This document shows positions 54,451-63,380 of a DNA stretch of 64,000 nt, piece by piece. A program made the position numbers and the translations under genes. The DNA comes from Candidatus Poribacteria bacterium. GTDB lineage: Bacteria > Poribacteria > WGA-4E > WGA-3G. Position 1 is the stretch's first letter. Each line of letters starts with the position of its first letter. The stretch lies in NCBI GenBank assembly GCA_958295945.1, contig OY282386.1, positions 1-64,000 of the forward strand, written 5' to 3'. Under the pieces are notes generated by a model. That model had not been told where the DNA came from, ran no database searches, and worked only from the letters and a program-made list of their open reading frames with translations.

Positions 54451-55860
54451 ATGGCTGAAGGACAATTTTTATTTGATTTGGATTATACTGAATTTTACGA
54501 GGCTTGGTCACAGAAAGACATTTCTAAGTTACAGCAAAAATTTGATACAAGTCCAGTTAATCTTTCCCAAAGTCTGCTAATATCTGAAGAAAATGAAGGG
54601 CCTTATTGGCTGTTAGCAGATTTTGAGAATGAGAAATCTTACAATATTAGAAAGGAAAATGAAACAACGGTCGAAATATCAGAGGGTGTCGATATGGAAA
54701 AACGCTCTGATTTCTTAGGCGACGCTGGCACGATTGTTCCACGACTAAAAAGCGGTATAGGCACTCATATAGGAATTATTGATGCTTTAAAAAGATTAAA
54801 TTTTAACATAGATAACCTGGAAAACTTAAAACGTTCTAATTTATCTAACGAAAAACTTAGTTTTGAATCTGTATATCCAGAATTGGAAGTTGCCTATAAA
54901 ATGTTGGATGAAATTCTTGCATCTCCGCGCGATGTGCTTGTTAGTTTATCTTCTCGGGATGTTCAACAACTTAGGCATCACGTTCTCCAATCTTACAAAA
55001 TGACCGGAAAAATTGTGGATTTTGGCATAGGAGAAAGAGATAAAAATATAAGAAACCAACATGGTAATCTTTCACAAGAAATTCGTGAATTTTGTGAAGG
55101 AGTAAAAAACTCTTTGCTTCAGGTAACAGCTTATTTGTCGTCAAGGAGGGTAGAACAACTTGAGGACACTGTTAAAACAACTCTTACTTCTGCTAAGGAA
55201 AAGTTTAATAAAGCAATTGGTGAGGAAGTTGACAAACTGCAAAAGATTGGCGAGGGAATAAATGAGCAACAGACAGAAGTACTACAGAAATCAGAGGAAA
55301 AACTAAAGGAAATAGAGCAAACCCACCTTAAGTGGCAAAACCAATTGACAGAAGAACCTATTTCAAAATACAAGATGCTTTTTGAAAATCAAGCGAAAAA
55401 ACATGGAAGAATGGCATGGGTTTGGCTTATAGTTACAGGCGGGTTATCTCTCTTGTTCATGTATATTTTTGGAAAATTATTGGTGGATATAGGCTCTACG
55501 GTTAACCAAGTAAATCAGTTATCTACGATTCTGTCAAATCTTTTTTCAAAAGGTTTCTACCTTTCTTTAATTTTTCTAATTCTCAACCGTGTCATTAAAA
55601 ATTATGCTGCAGAGAAACATTTAGAGGTAATCAACACTCATCGCCAAAATGCCTTAGAGACTTTTGACACCTTTGTCGCGGCAGCAGAAGGAAACCGTGA
55701 CACACGCGATCAGGTATTATTGGCAGCAACGAAAACTATATTTGAAGCAAATCAAAGCGGTTATTTATCTGCTAAGTCCAGCGGTTCTGATAGCGCGAGT
55801 CCAGTACAACAAATTATTAAGGAAGTAATTCCTTCCAAATCATCTACGGATAGTAGTTAA
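54451..55860 (+). CDS. DUF6161-like coiled-coil membrane protein
   Basis: ATG 54451 is preceded by GGAGG at 54441-54445. The 469-residue protein has an N-terminal soluble domain, long helices with coiled-coil character (about 200-310; VDKLQKIGEGINEQQTEVLQ), two membrane helices (about 325-345 and 365-382) and a C-terminal KHLEVINTHRQNALETFDTFV stretch typical of DUF6161. Role unknown; the coiled-coil plus membrane plan fits an abortive-infection or sensor protein. Parts of its C-terminus recur as relics at 50841 and 57995. Confidence 0.78.
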   Translation: MAEGQFLFDLDYTEFYEAWSQKDISKLQQKFDTSPVNLSQSLLISEENEGPYWLLADFENEKSYNIRKENETTVEISEGVDMEKRSDFLGDAGTIVPRLKSGIGTHIGIIDALKRLNFNIDNLENLKRSNLSNEKLSFESVYPELEVAYKMLDEILASPRDVLVSLSSRDVQQLRHHVLQSYKMTGKIVDFGIGERDKNIRNQHGNLSQEIREFCEGVKNSLLQVTAYLSSRRVEQLEDTVKTTLTSAKEKFNKAIGEEVDKLQKIGEGINEQQTEVLQKSEEKLKEIEQTHLKWQNQLTEEPISKYKMLFENQAKKHGRMAWVWLIVTGGLSLLFMYIFGKLLVDIGSTVNQVNQLSTILSNLFSKGFYLSLIFLILNRVIKNYAAEKHLEVINTHRQNALETFDTFVAAAEGNRDTRDQVLLAATKTIFEANQSGYLSAKSSGSDSASPVQQIIKEVIPSKSSTDSS

Positions 55861-55879
55861 TTACTATAGGTTTCAAAAA

Positions 55880-56191
55880 CTAAGAGGTGCGTCGTTTTTG
55901 CTTTTTCTGCCATTCCCTCGCTTCTTCTCGCGTCGTGCGTCTCCCGACTTGATGAACATAAACATCTGGACCGTAATCCCGTTGAAGTTCCTTTTCACGT
56001 CGCTGTAAGTTATTCGTCCTTCCGCTGCGGATAATTTTGTCCCCTTGCTTTAGATGGTATTTATAGGTATCACGTTTGGGTTCTATCTGGACTCCTCTTG
56101 CCTCAAGAACTTCCTTGACTGCTCGTTTTATTTTTGACCTTGGGATTTGTCCTCGCTTAGGAGGATATTTGACAATTCTCTGTCTTGACAT
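55880..56191 (-). CDS. small GIY-YIG-like protein
   Basis: The 103-residue basic protein has YKYHLKQGDKIIRSGRTNNLQRREKELQRDYGPDVYVHQVGRRTTREEAREW, which follows the GIY-YIG nuclease layout (YxxxLK..G, then GRTNNLxRRExE and a late Glu). The first motif is diverged (Tyr-Lys-Tyr-His instead of GIY). It may be a nuclease or a relic of one. Its stop is 19 bp after the coiled-coil gene on the other strand. Confidence 0.7.
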   Translation of the reverse strand: MSRQRIVKYPPKRGQIPRSKIKRAVKEVLEARGVQIEPKRDTYKYHLKQGDKIIRSGRTNNLQRREKELQRDYGPDVYVHQVGRRTTREEAREWQKKQKRRTS

Positions 56192-56215
56192 TTTTAATCA
56201 CCTCCATAGAATAGG

Positions 56216-56848
56216 TTATAGTTTGCTATTTGATTGAAGATCTAACCACTCTGCTATAGCAAAAATATAATCATTGAAGTACTCCAGGTCTTCAACTTCT
56301 AAACGAAGTCCCTGAACGACCTGAGGTAAATCGTTCAAAAAACTTTGGTAACGTTTCCAAATAATTCCACCACCTGGAATGGTCTGTCGATCCGATACGG
56401 TGAGAAGCCAATTTCGAACAACCCGGACCACTTCCTCAGGATTATTGTTATGCACAAAAATATCTTGGCCTGCAATATCTGAAATAAACTTTTGATACCG
56501 ATACAGTTCTCTATCCATCACAAGGCATTTTTTTGTCTCCTGTTTTTCTACACCAAATCTCTTAGCACCTAGAAAAATCCCTAACTCTAAGGGCATATTA
56601 AATCGAGGTAGATGTGAAACTTCATCTAATTCTGTCCGCGATATATCATGGATTCCATAACGGCAATCCTCAATAATATTATAAATCTTATCAATCCGAA
56701 CTTGACTTGCGTCCCCTGCCTCAAGCGCACAACGGGCAACAAAACCGCAATCATGCACGGCAAATATCATCGCATCAAACAAAGGTTTGTAATCTGAGTC
56801 AAAAGGGCAATTTATAAAAACATTGTCATTATAATGGGTTGAATTCAT
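56216..56848 (-). CDS. TIR-like/nucleotide-binding protein of unknown function
   Basis: The 210-residue protein begins NVFINCPFDSDYKPLFDAMIF and has DCGFVARCALE, ECRYGIHDISRTELD-like and RFNMPLELGIFLGAK. The fold predicted from this pattern is a flavodoxin/TIR-like or deoxyribosyltransferase-like alpha/beta domain, in which ELG with Glu-Leu could supply the catalytic residue. Such proteins occur in defence islands. This assignment is tentative. It lies between the GIY-YIG-like and PD-(D/E)XK genes, all on the minus strand. Confidence 0.6.
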   Translation of the reverse strand: MNSTHYNDNVFINCPFDSDYKPLFDAMIFAVHDCGFVARCALEAGDASQVRIDKIYNIIEDCRYGIHDISRTELDEVSHLPRFNMPLELGIFLGAKRFGVEKQETKKCLVMDRELYRYQKFISDIAGQDIFVHNNNPEEVVRVVRNWLLTVSDRQTIPGGGIIWKRYQSFLNDLPQVVQGLRLEVEDLEYFNDYIFAIAEWLDLQSNSKL

Positions 56849-56969
56849 GAATTCCTACTCGTTTTACATAAGTAGAAGTTTTTTTGAAAACAATTTAGCA
56901 CATTCTTTGTAAAGTATACCATAAATTTTATGAATTTTCAATCTTTTGGAAAACCCAAAAATGCCCCTT

Positions 56970-57587
56970 TCAGTTCGTATCAGTTACGAATTTGAACACA
57001 GAATCAACTGCGCCGAAAAGCGTTGATAAATTAGCTAATGCAAAGTCTGTTTTGTTTTGGGTAAAGGTATCGCCGATAAGTCGTCCGAATTGCCATAATG
57101 TTCCATCGATGACAATACCGTACACGGGTAGGGATGCACCATCATTCACTTTTTCAGCATTTATTTTTTGTGCGGCGACTAACTCTGCCAGACATTGTCC
57201 CCATCCATGCTCAAAGTCGTTTTTCTTTGCCTCAACGAGCAGTATCAACGGGCTTCCAACAACGGTTTTGCCTAATTCAGATTTGGTAGAGATAAAATAG
57301 TCTGGTGTTCCGTTTAAGATGTCATCGTAAGTGATAGTTTGCTTTATCCAGAGCGCGTATTGATCGGCATAAGCTTTATAACTCTCCTTCAAAACAGGAA
57401 AGATAATCGTCTCACACCGTGATGCTTCAGACGCAAAAACGTTGATATGTTCTCGTGTAAATTCAAAGTCTCTCAAGAACTCCACCGAAGGGGTTACCGG
57501 TTCAGCTTCAACGAAATCATCTTCCGCATAAGTGACTCTGAACCTTTCTTGTACCTCAGAAATTGTTTTAAAATCGCTAAACGCCAT
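56970..57587 (-). CDS. PD-(D/E)XK nuclease-like protein
   Basis: The 205-residue protein has the nuclease signature GTPDYFISTKS and, after 15 residues, ILLVEAKKNDFEHGWGQCLAEL with ExK and a following Gln and Glu. This is a typical DUF4263-type or restriction-like fold, with the metal and catalytic Lys intact. No partner methylase is adjacent except the ISP-like gene 3 kb away in the same island. Its promoter is shared with DUF4926. Confidence 0.78.
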   Translation of the reverse strand: MAFSDFKTISEVQERFRVTYAEDDFVEAEPVTPSVEFLRDFEFTREHINVFASEASRCETIIFPVLKESYKAYADQYALWIKQTITYDDILNGTPDYFISTKSELGKTVVGSPLILLVEAKKNDFEHGWGQCLAELVAAQKINAEKVNDGASLPVYGIVIDGTLWQFGRLIGDTFTQNKTDFALANLSTLFGAVDSVFKFVTDTN

Positions 57588-57654
57588 GATATTACTTCTC
57601 TATTCATTAGTTATTCCTTTAGTCAAGGACATAGCAAGTTACAAATCAATGTTA

Positions 57655-57683
57655 AGTATACCTTATTCTAAACTTATATGCAA
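57655..57683 (-). promoter_or_regulatory. sigma70-type promoter of the PD-(D/E)XK gene (right repeat copy)
   Basis: On the minus strand TTGCAT (57678-57683) and TATACT (57655-57660) are 17 bp apart, the same as the copy before DUF4926. Confidence 0.77.
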
Positions 57684-57699
57684 ATCACACTTCGCTTTT

Positions 57700-57933
57700 G
57701 AGTGTGTAAAGATTTTGTCACTAACTTCTCACCATGAATTGTAGGGGCGGGTCTCTGTGCCCGCCCGTTGCTTTACAGGACAAGGAATGGCGGGGCACAG
57801 AGACACGGGGAATCCTGGCGAATACCAAACGCATATTCGTCTAACCGCATCCATACCGTTGATTTGGTCCTACAATAGATTATAGGTTTTTCACTTGAAT
57901 TGATGTCTACGGTGACAAGAACTTTACACACTC
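57700..57933. repeat. GTGTGTAAAG-type MITE, complete copy D
   Basis: Perfect 12-bp terminal inverted repeats GAGTGTGTAAAG (57700-57711) and CTTTACACACTC (57922-57933) enclose 234 bp. The interior is closest to copy B plus a stretch (CCGCATCCATACCGTTGATTTGG) also seen in copy C. Its insertion in the right direct repeat removed part of the TACCATTTC-type MITE. Confidence 0.88.
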
Positions 57934-57994
57934 TTGCGTCTCTAATATTCTTTACATGAGTCTGTTAGAAATGGTATAATTTCATTATAGTGTT

Positions 57995-58177
57995 GAGAAA
58001 TATTTAGAGGTAATCATTACTCAACGTCAAAATGCTTTAGAGAGCTTTGACATATTTGTTACTGCGCCAGAAGGAAACCGAGTAGTACGTGATCAAGTAT
58101 TAGTTGACTCAGACGCAGAACTCCTTTTCCTACCTGCCATTAGTGGTGGAGGACAAGGAACTTCCTACCAATTCTAA
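57995..58177 (+). pseudogene. chimeric relic: coiled-coil protein tail joined to MoaD tail, copy 2
   Basis: An uninterrupted 60-codon frame: EKYLEVIITQRQNALESFD, TFVTAPEGN-like residues, RDQVLVDSDAELLFLPAISGG then GQGTSYQF and stop. The join to the MoaD tail is at the same place as in the relic at 50841. It has no ATG. It ends 6 bp before the deacetylase start. Confidence 0.8.
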
Positions 58178-58183
58178 GGACCA

Positions 58184-58975
58184 ATGAAACAAATGCAAAA
58201 CCAAAAAATACCAGAAACTAAAGCACTGCGACCCATCCCCGATAGATTAGTTGTCCTCACCTTTGATGACGGCAACAAGTCAGATTATACTAATGTTGCT
58301 CCTCTGTTAAAACGATACGGTTTTGGAGCGACTTTTTTCATTACAGAAGGTCTCGGTTTTCTCAACAACAAAGATCACTATGTTACATGGGAAGAAATTC
58401 GTGAGTTACACAATGAAGGTTTTGAAATAGGTAACCACACCCGCCATCATAATAACATCAACACACTATCACAGGAAAAGTTTCTGGCAGAATTGATACA
58501 CATTGACAATCGGTGTGAGGCGTATGAAATCCCTATTCCTGAGACCTTTGCTTACCCTGGTGACAGTCGAGGGCCGGAAGCGATTGAAGTCCTGAAAGAA
58601 AAAGGCTATCCTTTCGCACGACGTGGTGTCGGTCCAGATTTTCCTTATGATTTGGAAGGTGGACGAGGTCCTGCTTACGATCCTGATGTTCATCATCCTT
58701 TGGTTATTCCTTCAACAGGTGTCCCTGGTCCAAACTATAAATTTGAGGATTTGGTCTGGGCGGTTGATCAAGCAAAGGATGGGAAAATCGCTGTCTTGAC
58801 ATTTCACGGTGTACCTGCTCTTGAACATCCGTGGGTTGACACCACACCTGAAGTGTTTGAGACCTACATGGATTATCTGCGTGACAGAAACTGTACCGTC
58901 ATTGCGTTGCGTGATCTGGCTCAATACGTTGATGCCTCAGAAACAACCGGAAAAAGCATAACATATTGGCCGTAA
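58184..58975 (+). CDS. polysaccharide deacetylase (NodB/CE4 family)
   Basis: The 263-residue protein has the NodB motifs: LTFDDGNKSDY (catalytic Asp and metal Asp), EIGNHTRHHNN (metal His pair) and FAYPGDSRGPEA. It removes N- or O-acyl groups from a polysaccharide or related compound. There is no signal peptide, so it acts in the cytoplasm or is exported in another way. AAGGA precedes the ATG. Confidence 0.9.
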   Translation: MKQMQNQKIPETKALRPIPDRLVVLTFDDGNKSDYTNVAPLLKRYGFGATFFITEGLGFLNNKDHYVTWEEIRELHNEGFEIGNHTRHHNNINTLSQEKFLAELIHIDNRCEAYEIPIPETFAYPGDSRGPEAIEVLKEKGYPFARRGVGPDFPYDLEGGRGPAYDPDVHHPLVIPSTGVPGPNYKFEDLVWAVDQAKDGKIAVLTFHGVPALEHPWVDTTPEVFETYMDYLRDRNCTVIALRDLAQYVDASETTGKSITYWP

Positions 58976-59325
58976 AAAGCTCCAGTGGAGTGAAGACGTA
59001 AGATAATCAAACCTATCCAGCATCGGTGTTTGCGTCAACAGTATTTTCATCAGAATGGACAGGCACGAAAGCGTTCACGTAGACGCAGAACTCTACAATT
59101 CCTCACTGCCATCAGCGGCGGTATATAATACCATTTCTGATATATAATGTCTCTCTTTTGTAGCACAAACTGTCAGTTTGTGCCGTATTCCGTTTCATTT
59201 AAACCCTACAAATTTTGGAACATTTTGGCGTATCAAGTGTGTATTTTTAAATACGGCACTTCGGGACGAATATCGCGCACCCAAATGTCCATCATAGAAT
59301 TAACCACTTTAAAAAAGGAGAGACA
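58976..59325. other. 350-bp intergenic mosaic of relics
   Basis: A CTCCAGTGGAG palindrome at 58981, a third MoaD-tail relic at 59072-59122 (TAGACGCAGAACTC..GCCATCAGCGGCGGT), then the left half of the TACCATTTCT-type MITE (59129 on) with its TTGTAG hairpin. AAAGGAG at 59313-59319 is the ribosome site of the next gene. Confidence 0.7.
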
Positions 59326-60054
59326 ATGTTCAAACAACTCGATCTCAAATTAATTGGCGGTATAGTAATTATCGCTGTTCTTCTCTTGGCAGGCATCCAT
59401 TTTTACTCAAAATGGGACTATAACCGTTTTGCTACTGAAATTGGAGAGGCACCCCAATCTATCACACCATCGGAACCTGACAAAATCACATCTTCCGAAC
59501 AGTCTAAGGAAACACAATCACCAAAATCAGCTAACGAAAATGTTAAGGTTAAATCAAAATCTGTAGATGAGTTAACTAATACTGCAAAGGAAAAACCAGA
59601 AACATCTGAACCGACATCCGAATTTGACCCGACACAACTAATGTCTACATTTGGTATACCTGAAGAAGTTAAATCACTTCTTGATGAGGACGTTGAAGAG
59701 GCAGATTTCGAAAAGGCACAGGCTTATCTCGCTGAGAAATACGGTCAATCTCCCGAAGTTGACGCAATAATGGATAGACTGAAGCAGATGTCCGGTGGCC
59801 CTGTGAAACTTGACGATCTGACTGCGCTTTTTGAGGACTGGATTGAGATTTTACCTGAGGAACAGCAAGAAAATCGCCGACAATTGATGGGTGTGCTTAC
59901 ACTACTCAATCAAAAGGCTCAGGAAGGTATTGTTCCAGTGAATGTTGTCGTTGGCTCGGATTTAGATTTAGATCCGTCTCTACTTGAAGGAGAAAATGTC
60001 CAGACCTTTCGCCTCGAAACTACTGAAACAGAGATAATAGAAATAGACGATTAA
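59326..60054 (+). CDS. membrane-anchored acidic protein of unknown function
   Basis: The 242-residue protein has one N-terminal membrane helix (LIGGIVIIAVLLLAGIHFY), then a Ser/Thr/Pro/Glu/Lys-rich low-complexity stalk to about residue 98. A helical acidic domain follows, with FGIPEEVKSLLDEDVEEADFEKAQAYLAEKYG. No known domain is seen. The strong GGAG ribosome site and a terminator close to its stop mark it as a single-gene unit. Confidence 0.72.
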   Translation: MFKQLDLKLIGGIVIIAVLLLAGIHFYSKWDYNRFATEIGEAPQSITPSEPDKITSSEQSKETQSPKSANENVKVKSKSVDELTNTAKEKPETSEPTSEFDPTQLMSTFGIPEEVKSLLDEDVEEADFEKAQAYLAEKYGQSPEVDAIMDRLKQMSGGPVKLDDLTALFEDWIEILPEEQQENRRQLMGVLTLLNQKAQEGIVPVNVVVGSDLDLDPSLLEGENVQTFRLETTETEIIEIDD

Positions 60055-60136
60055 TGATAAGCGTTAGAAATCCACAAACACCAACATGTAGTCACCTATA
60101 CTGCTTACAAAACGATAAAAAGGCTAAAATTCCTGC

Positions 60137-60171
60137 AAAAAGCATAATTTTTACAAGAATCATGCTTTTTT
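60137..60171. terminator. hairpin with T run after the 59326 gene
   Basis: AAAAAGCAT (60137-60145) pairs with ATGCTTTTT (60162-60170) over a 16-nt loop and runs into T. It separates the previous gene from the rRNA promoter. Confidence 0.72.
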
Positions 60172-60183
60172 CCATATTTTAAT

Positions 60184-60212
60184 TTGACAAACGAATTTTA
60201 AGTGGGTATAAT
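60184..60212 (+). promoter_or_regulatory. consensus sigma70 promoter of the 16S rRNA gene
   Basis: TTGACA (60184-60189), a 17-bp spacer and TATAAT (60207-60212): exact consensus at both boxes. This marks a strongly expressed rRNA gene. A boxA-like GTTCTTTGAAAG lies at 60247-60258. Confidence 0.92.
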
Positions 60213-60251
60213 ATATCTACCTTTCAACAACTTGGAAGGTGAAGTAGTTCT

Positions 60252-60282
60252 TTGAAAGTTAAATAGTGAACGTGACGTGCCT
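60252..60282 (+). other. 5' arm of the 16S rRNA processing stem
   Basis: TTGAAAGTTAAATAG (60252-60266) is an exact reverse complement of 61966-61980. GTGACGTGCCT (60272-60282) pairs with 61949-61959 at 10 of 11 positions, counting G-U pairs. The arms enclose the 16S rRNA and would form the RNase III substrate. It overlaps the boxA-like element. Confidence 0.85.
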
Positions 60283-60333
60283 ATTAATAGCTTGTGAGTA
60301 CGCTTCAATTATTTGATGATGTACTTCAAAACT

Positions 60334-61892
<1,559 letters not shown>

Positions 61893-61948
61893 CAATTAAC
61901 AAGGATATTCTCACACGATCTCCTTGTTCAAACGCTCTGAATCTTACA

Positions 61949-61980
61949 AGGCATATTACGACTTCCTATTTAACTTTCAA
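61949..61980 (+). other. 3' arm of the 16S rRNA processing stem
   Basis: CTATTTAACTTTCAA (61966-61980) pairs perfectly with 60252-60266, and AGGCATATTAC (61949-61959) with 60272-60282. It lies between the 16S 3' end and tRNA-Ile, so the tRNA is outside the stem. Confidence 0.85.
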
Positions 61981-62005
61981 TAACTCTTCTTTTACCTACT
62001 TTCAG

Positions 62006-62079
62006 GGGCTTATAGCTCAGAAGGTTAGAGCGCGCGCCTGATAAGCGCGAGGTCCCTGGTTCGATTCCAGGTAAGCCCA
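62006..62079 (+). tRNA. tRNA-Ile (GAT)
   Basis: GGGCTTA pairs with TAAGCCC for the acceptor stem, the D arm is AGCTCAGAAGGTTAGAGC, and the anticodon loop CTGATAA has GAT. The T arm is CCTGGTTCGATTCCAGG, and the discriminator base is A; no CCA is encoded. A tRNA-Ile in the 16S spacer is normal for an rRNA operon, but here no tRNA-Ala or 23S follows. Confidence 0.96.
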
Positions 62080-62304
62080 TTTCTGTTACCATACCAACCA
62101 ATCATTTTCATCAAAACAACATCCAATCCAAACTCATTAAAACACAGATTAAAGCGCAAAGTCTCTGTGTCTTCCAATACTTTATTATTTACAAAACGAT
62201 TTTCATATTTTTCTGTAACCTGATATACGTTTATTTCGTAATTTTGCCACCTGAATTGGTTTCTTATGTTTCGGTCTATTAGAGGACAGAGGAGAGTCTA
62301 ACCT

Positions 62305-62925
62305 ATGGCGCGCCAAGCGAAGAACAAACTATCTGCTACCGAAGACACTTACTTAGCCAAACAAGTTAAACAAGGGAATGAAGCAGCGTTTAGACAGTTA
62401 TTTGATAAACACTATGAGTGGGTCTATGGTAAAGCATATCGTATGCTAAAATACAACCATCAGGATGCAGAAGAGGTTAGTTTGGATGTATTTACTAAAG
62501 TCTGGGAAAAACTACAAGATAATAAATGGGACCCCAAGAAAGGAAGTTTTTGGGCTTGGTTAAATAAACTTGCTTCTAATACAATTGTTGATGCAATACG
62601 AAAAAGAGAACGGATTCGTGAATCGGTCCAAACCTATGAAGAACAGGATAACTTGCCGTTGAACCAGTACGAGGATGATGCCCCCGGTCCAGATAAACAT
62701 GTTATCAGGCAGGAAGCACAAGAAATATTAGAAAAGGCTCTTGAACAGGTCACAAGACCTAACCACCGTATTGCTTGGATATTACGACATATAGAAGGTT
62801 GTAACATCGCAGAGATTTCACGTATACTTAATACAAAAGAAGGTACTGTGAAAATCTGGATTCACAGATGCACAATAGAACTCAGACAGATAATGATCAA
62901 TAGAGGAATTACATGGATACAATAG
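62305..62925 (+). CDS. ECF-type RNA polymerase sigma factor
   Basis: The 206-residue protein has region 2 (FRQLFDKHYEWVYGKAYRMLKYNHQDAEEVSLDVFTKVWEKL, about 30-75) and region 4 (IAWILRHIEGCNIAEISRILNTKEGTVKIWIHRC, about 160-195) of ECF sigma factors. It has GAGGAGAG upstream. It is followed by WD40-repeat genes, and no anti-sigma factor is visible nearby. ECF factors linked to WD40 genes are common in Planctomycetes and Poribacteria. The regulon is unknown. Confidence 0.93.
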   Translation: MARQAKNKLSATEDTYLAKQVKQGNEAAFRQLFDKHYEWVYGKAYRMLKYNHQDAEEVSLDVFTKVWEKLQDNKWDPKKGSFWAWLNKLASNTIVDAIRKRERIRESVQTYEEQDNLPLNQYEDDAPGPDKHVIRQEAQEILEKALEQVTRPNHRIAWILRHIEGCNIAEISRILNTKEGTVKIWIHRCTIELRQIMINRGITWIQ

Positions 62926-62974
62926 TACTCTGTCCATTTTTATATTGCAGGTTAGGTAGAGCGAAGCGACATCC

Positions 62975-63250
62975 ATGGGCATCCAACCTCATGGGTGTAT
63001 TCGTCCGTGGGCATTAGCATTTTCTCCGTGTGGAAAGTACCTCGTCTCCGGTTCTTGGTGGGTAAAAGGATTGGAGAAAGTATCCATCCGTTTATGGGAG
63101 GTTGCGAGTGGTGAAAATATTGCTACCTTCTGGGGACACGTCACTGATGTCCAGGATCTTGCTTTTTCACCTGATGGTTCGCTTCTTGCAAGTGGTAGTT
63201 ATGATGGGACTATTCTTCTTTGGGACATGAAACCCTTTATTAACCCTTAA
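62975..63250 (+). CDS. short WD40-repeat protein or fragment
   Basis: Only two WD40 repeats are coded (AFSPCGKYLVSGSW..IRLWEVASG and AFSPDGSLLASGSYDGTILLWD), 91 residues in total. A propeller needs about seven, so this is probably the C-terminal remnant of a larger gene or a subunit needing a partner. The reading frame upstream is closed by TAG at 62957. No good ribosome site is seen before the ATG. Confidence 0.6.
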   Translation: MGIQPHGCIRPWALAFSPCGKYLVSGSWWVKGLEKVSIRLWEVASGENIATFWGHVTDVQDLAFSPDGSLLASGSYDGTILLWDMKPFINP

Positions 63251-63380
63251 ACATTCCTTATCAATTCATAATAGCATTGCACCTGTTGGATTACACAACT
63301 CTATCAGTCAATTTCGCATTACATATCGTAGTGCGAAGTTAGCAAGTCTTGCATCCCAAATACCAATAAAAGGAGAATTA

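Larger units (their letters stand above)
57612..58160. repeat. right direct repeat of the defence-like island
   Basis: This matches 50622-51118 in the same orientation over the promoter region (57612-57700), then after MITE copy D again over CATTGCGTCTC..GAAATGGTATAATTTC and the chimeric relic. The two copies flank 51305-57587. Confidence 0.83.

Noticed and set aside
62142-62170. Terminator after tRNA-Ile (ACACAGA/TCTGTGT)
   Set aside because: The stem is short with a long loop and no T run follows, so it is too weak to list.
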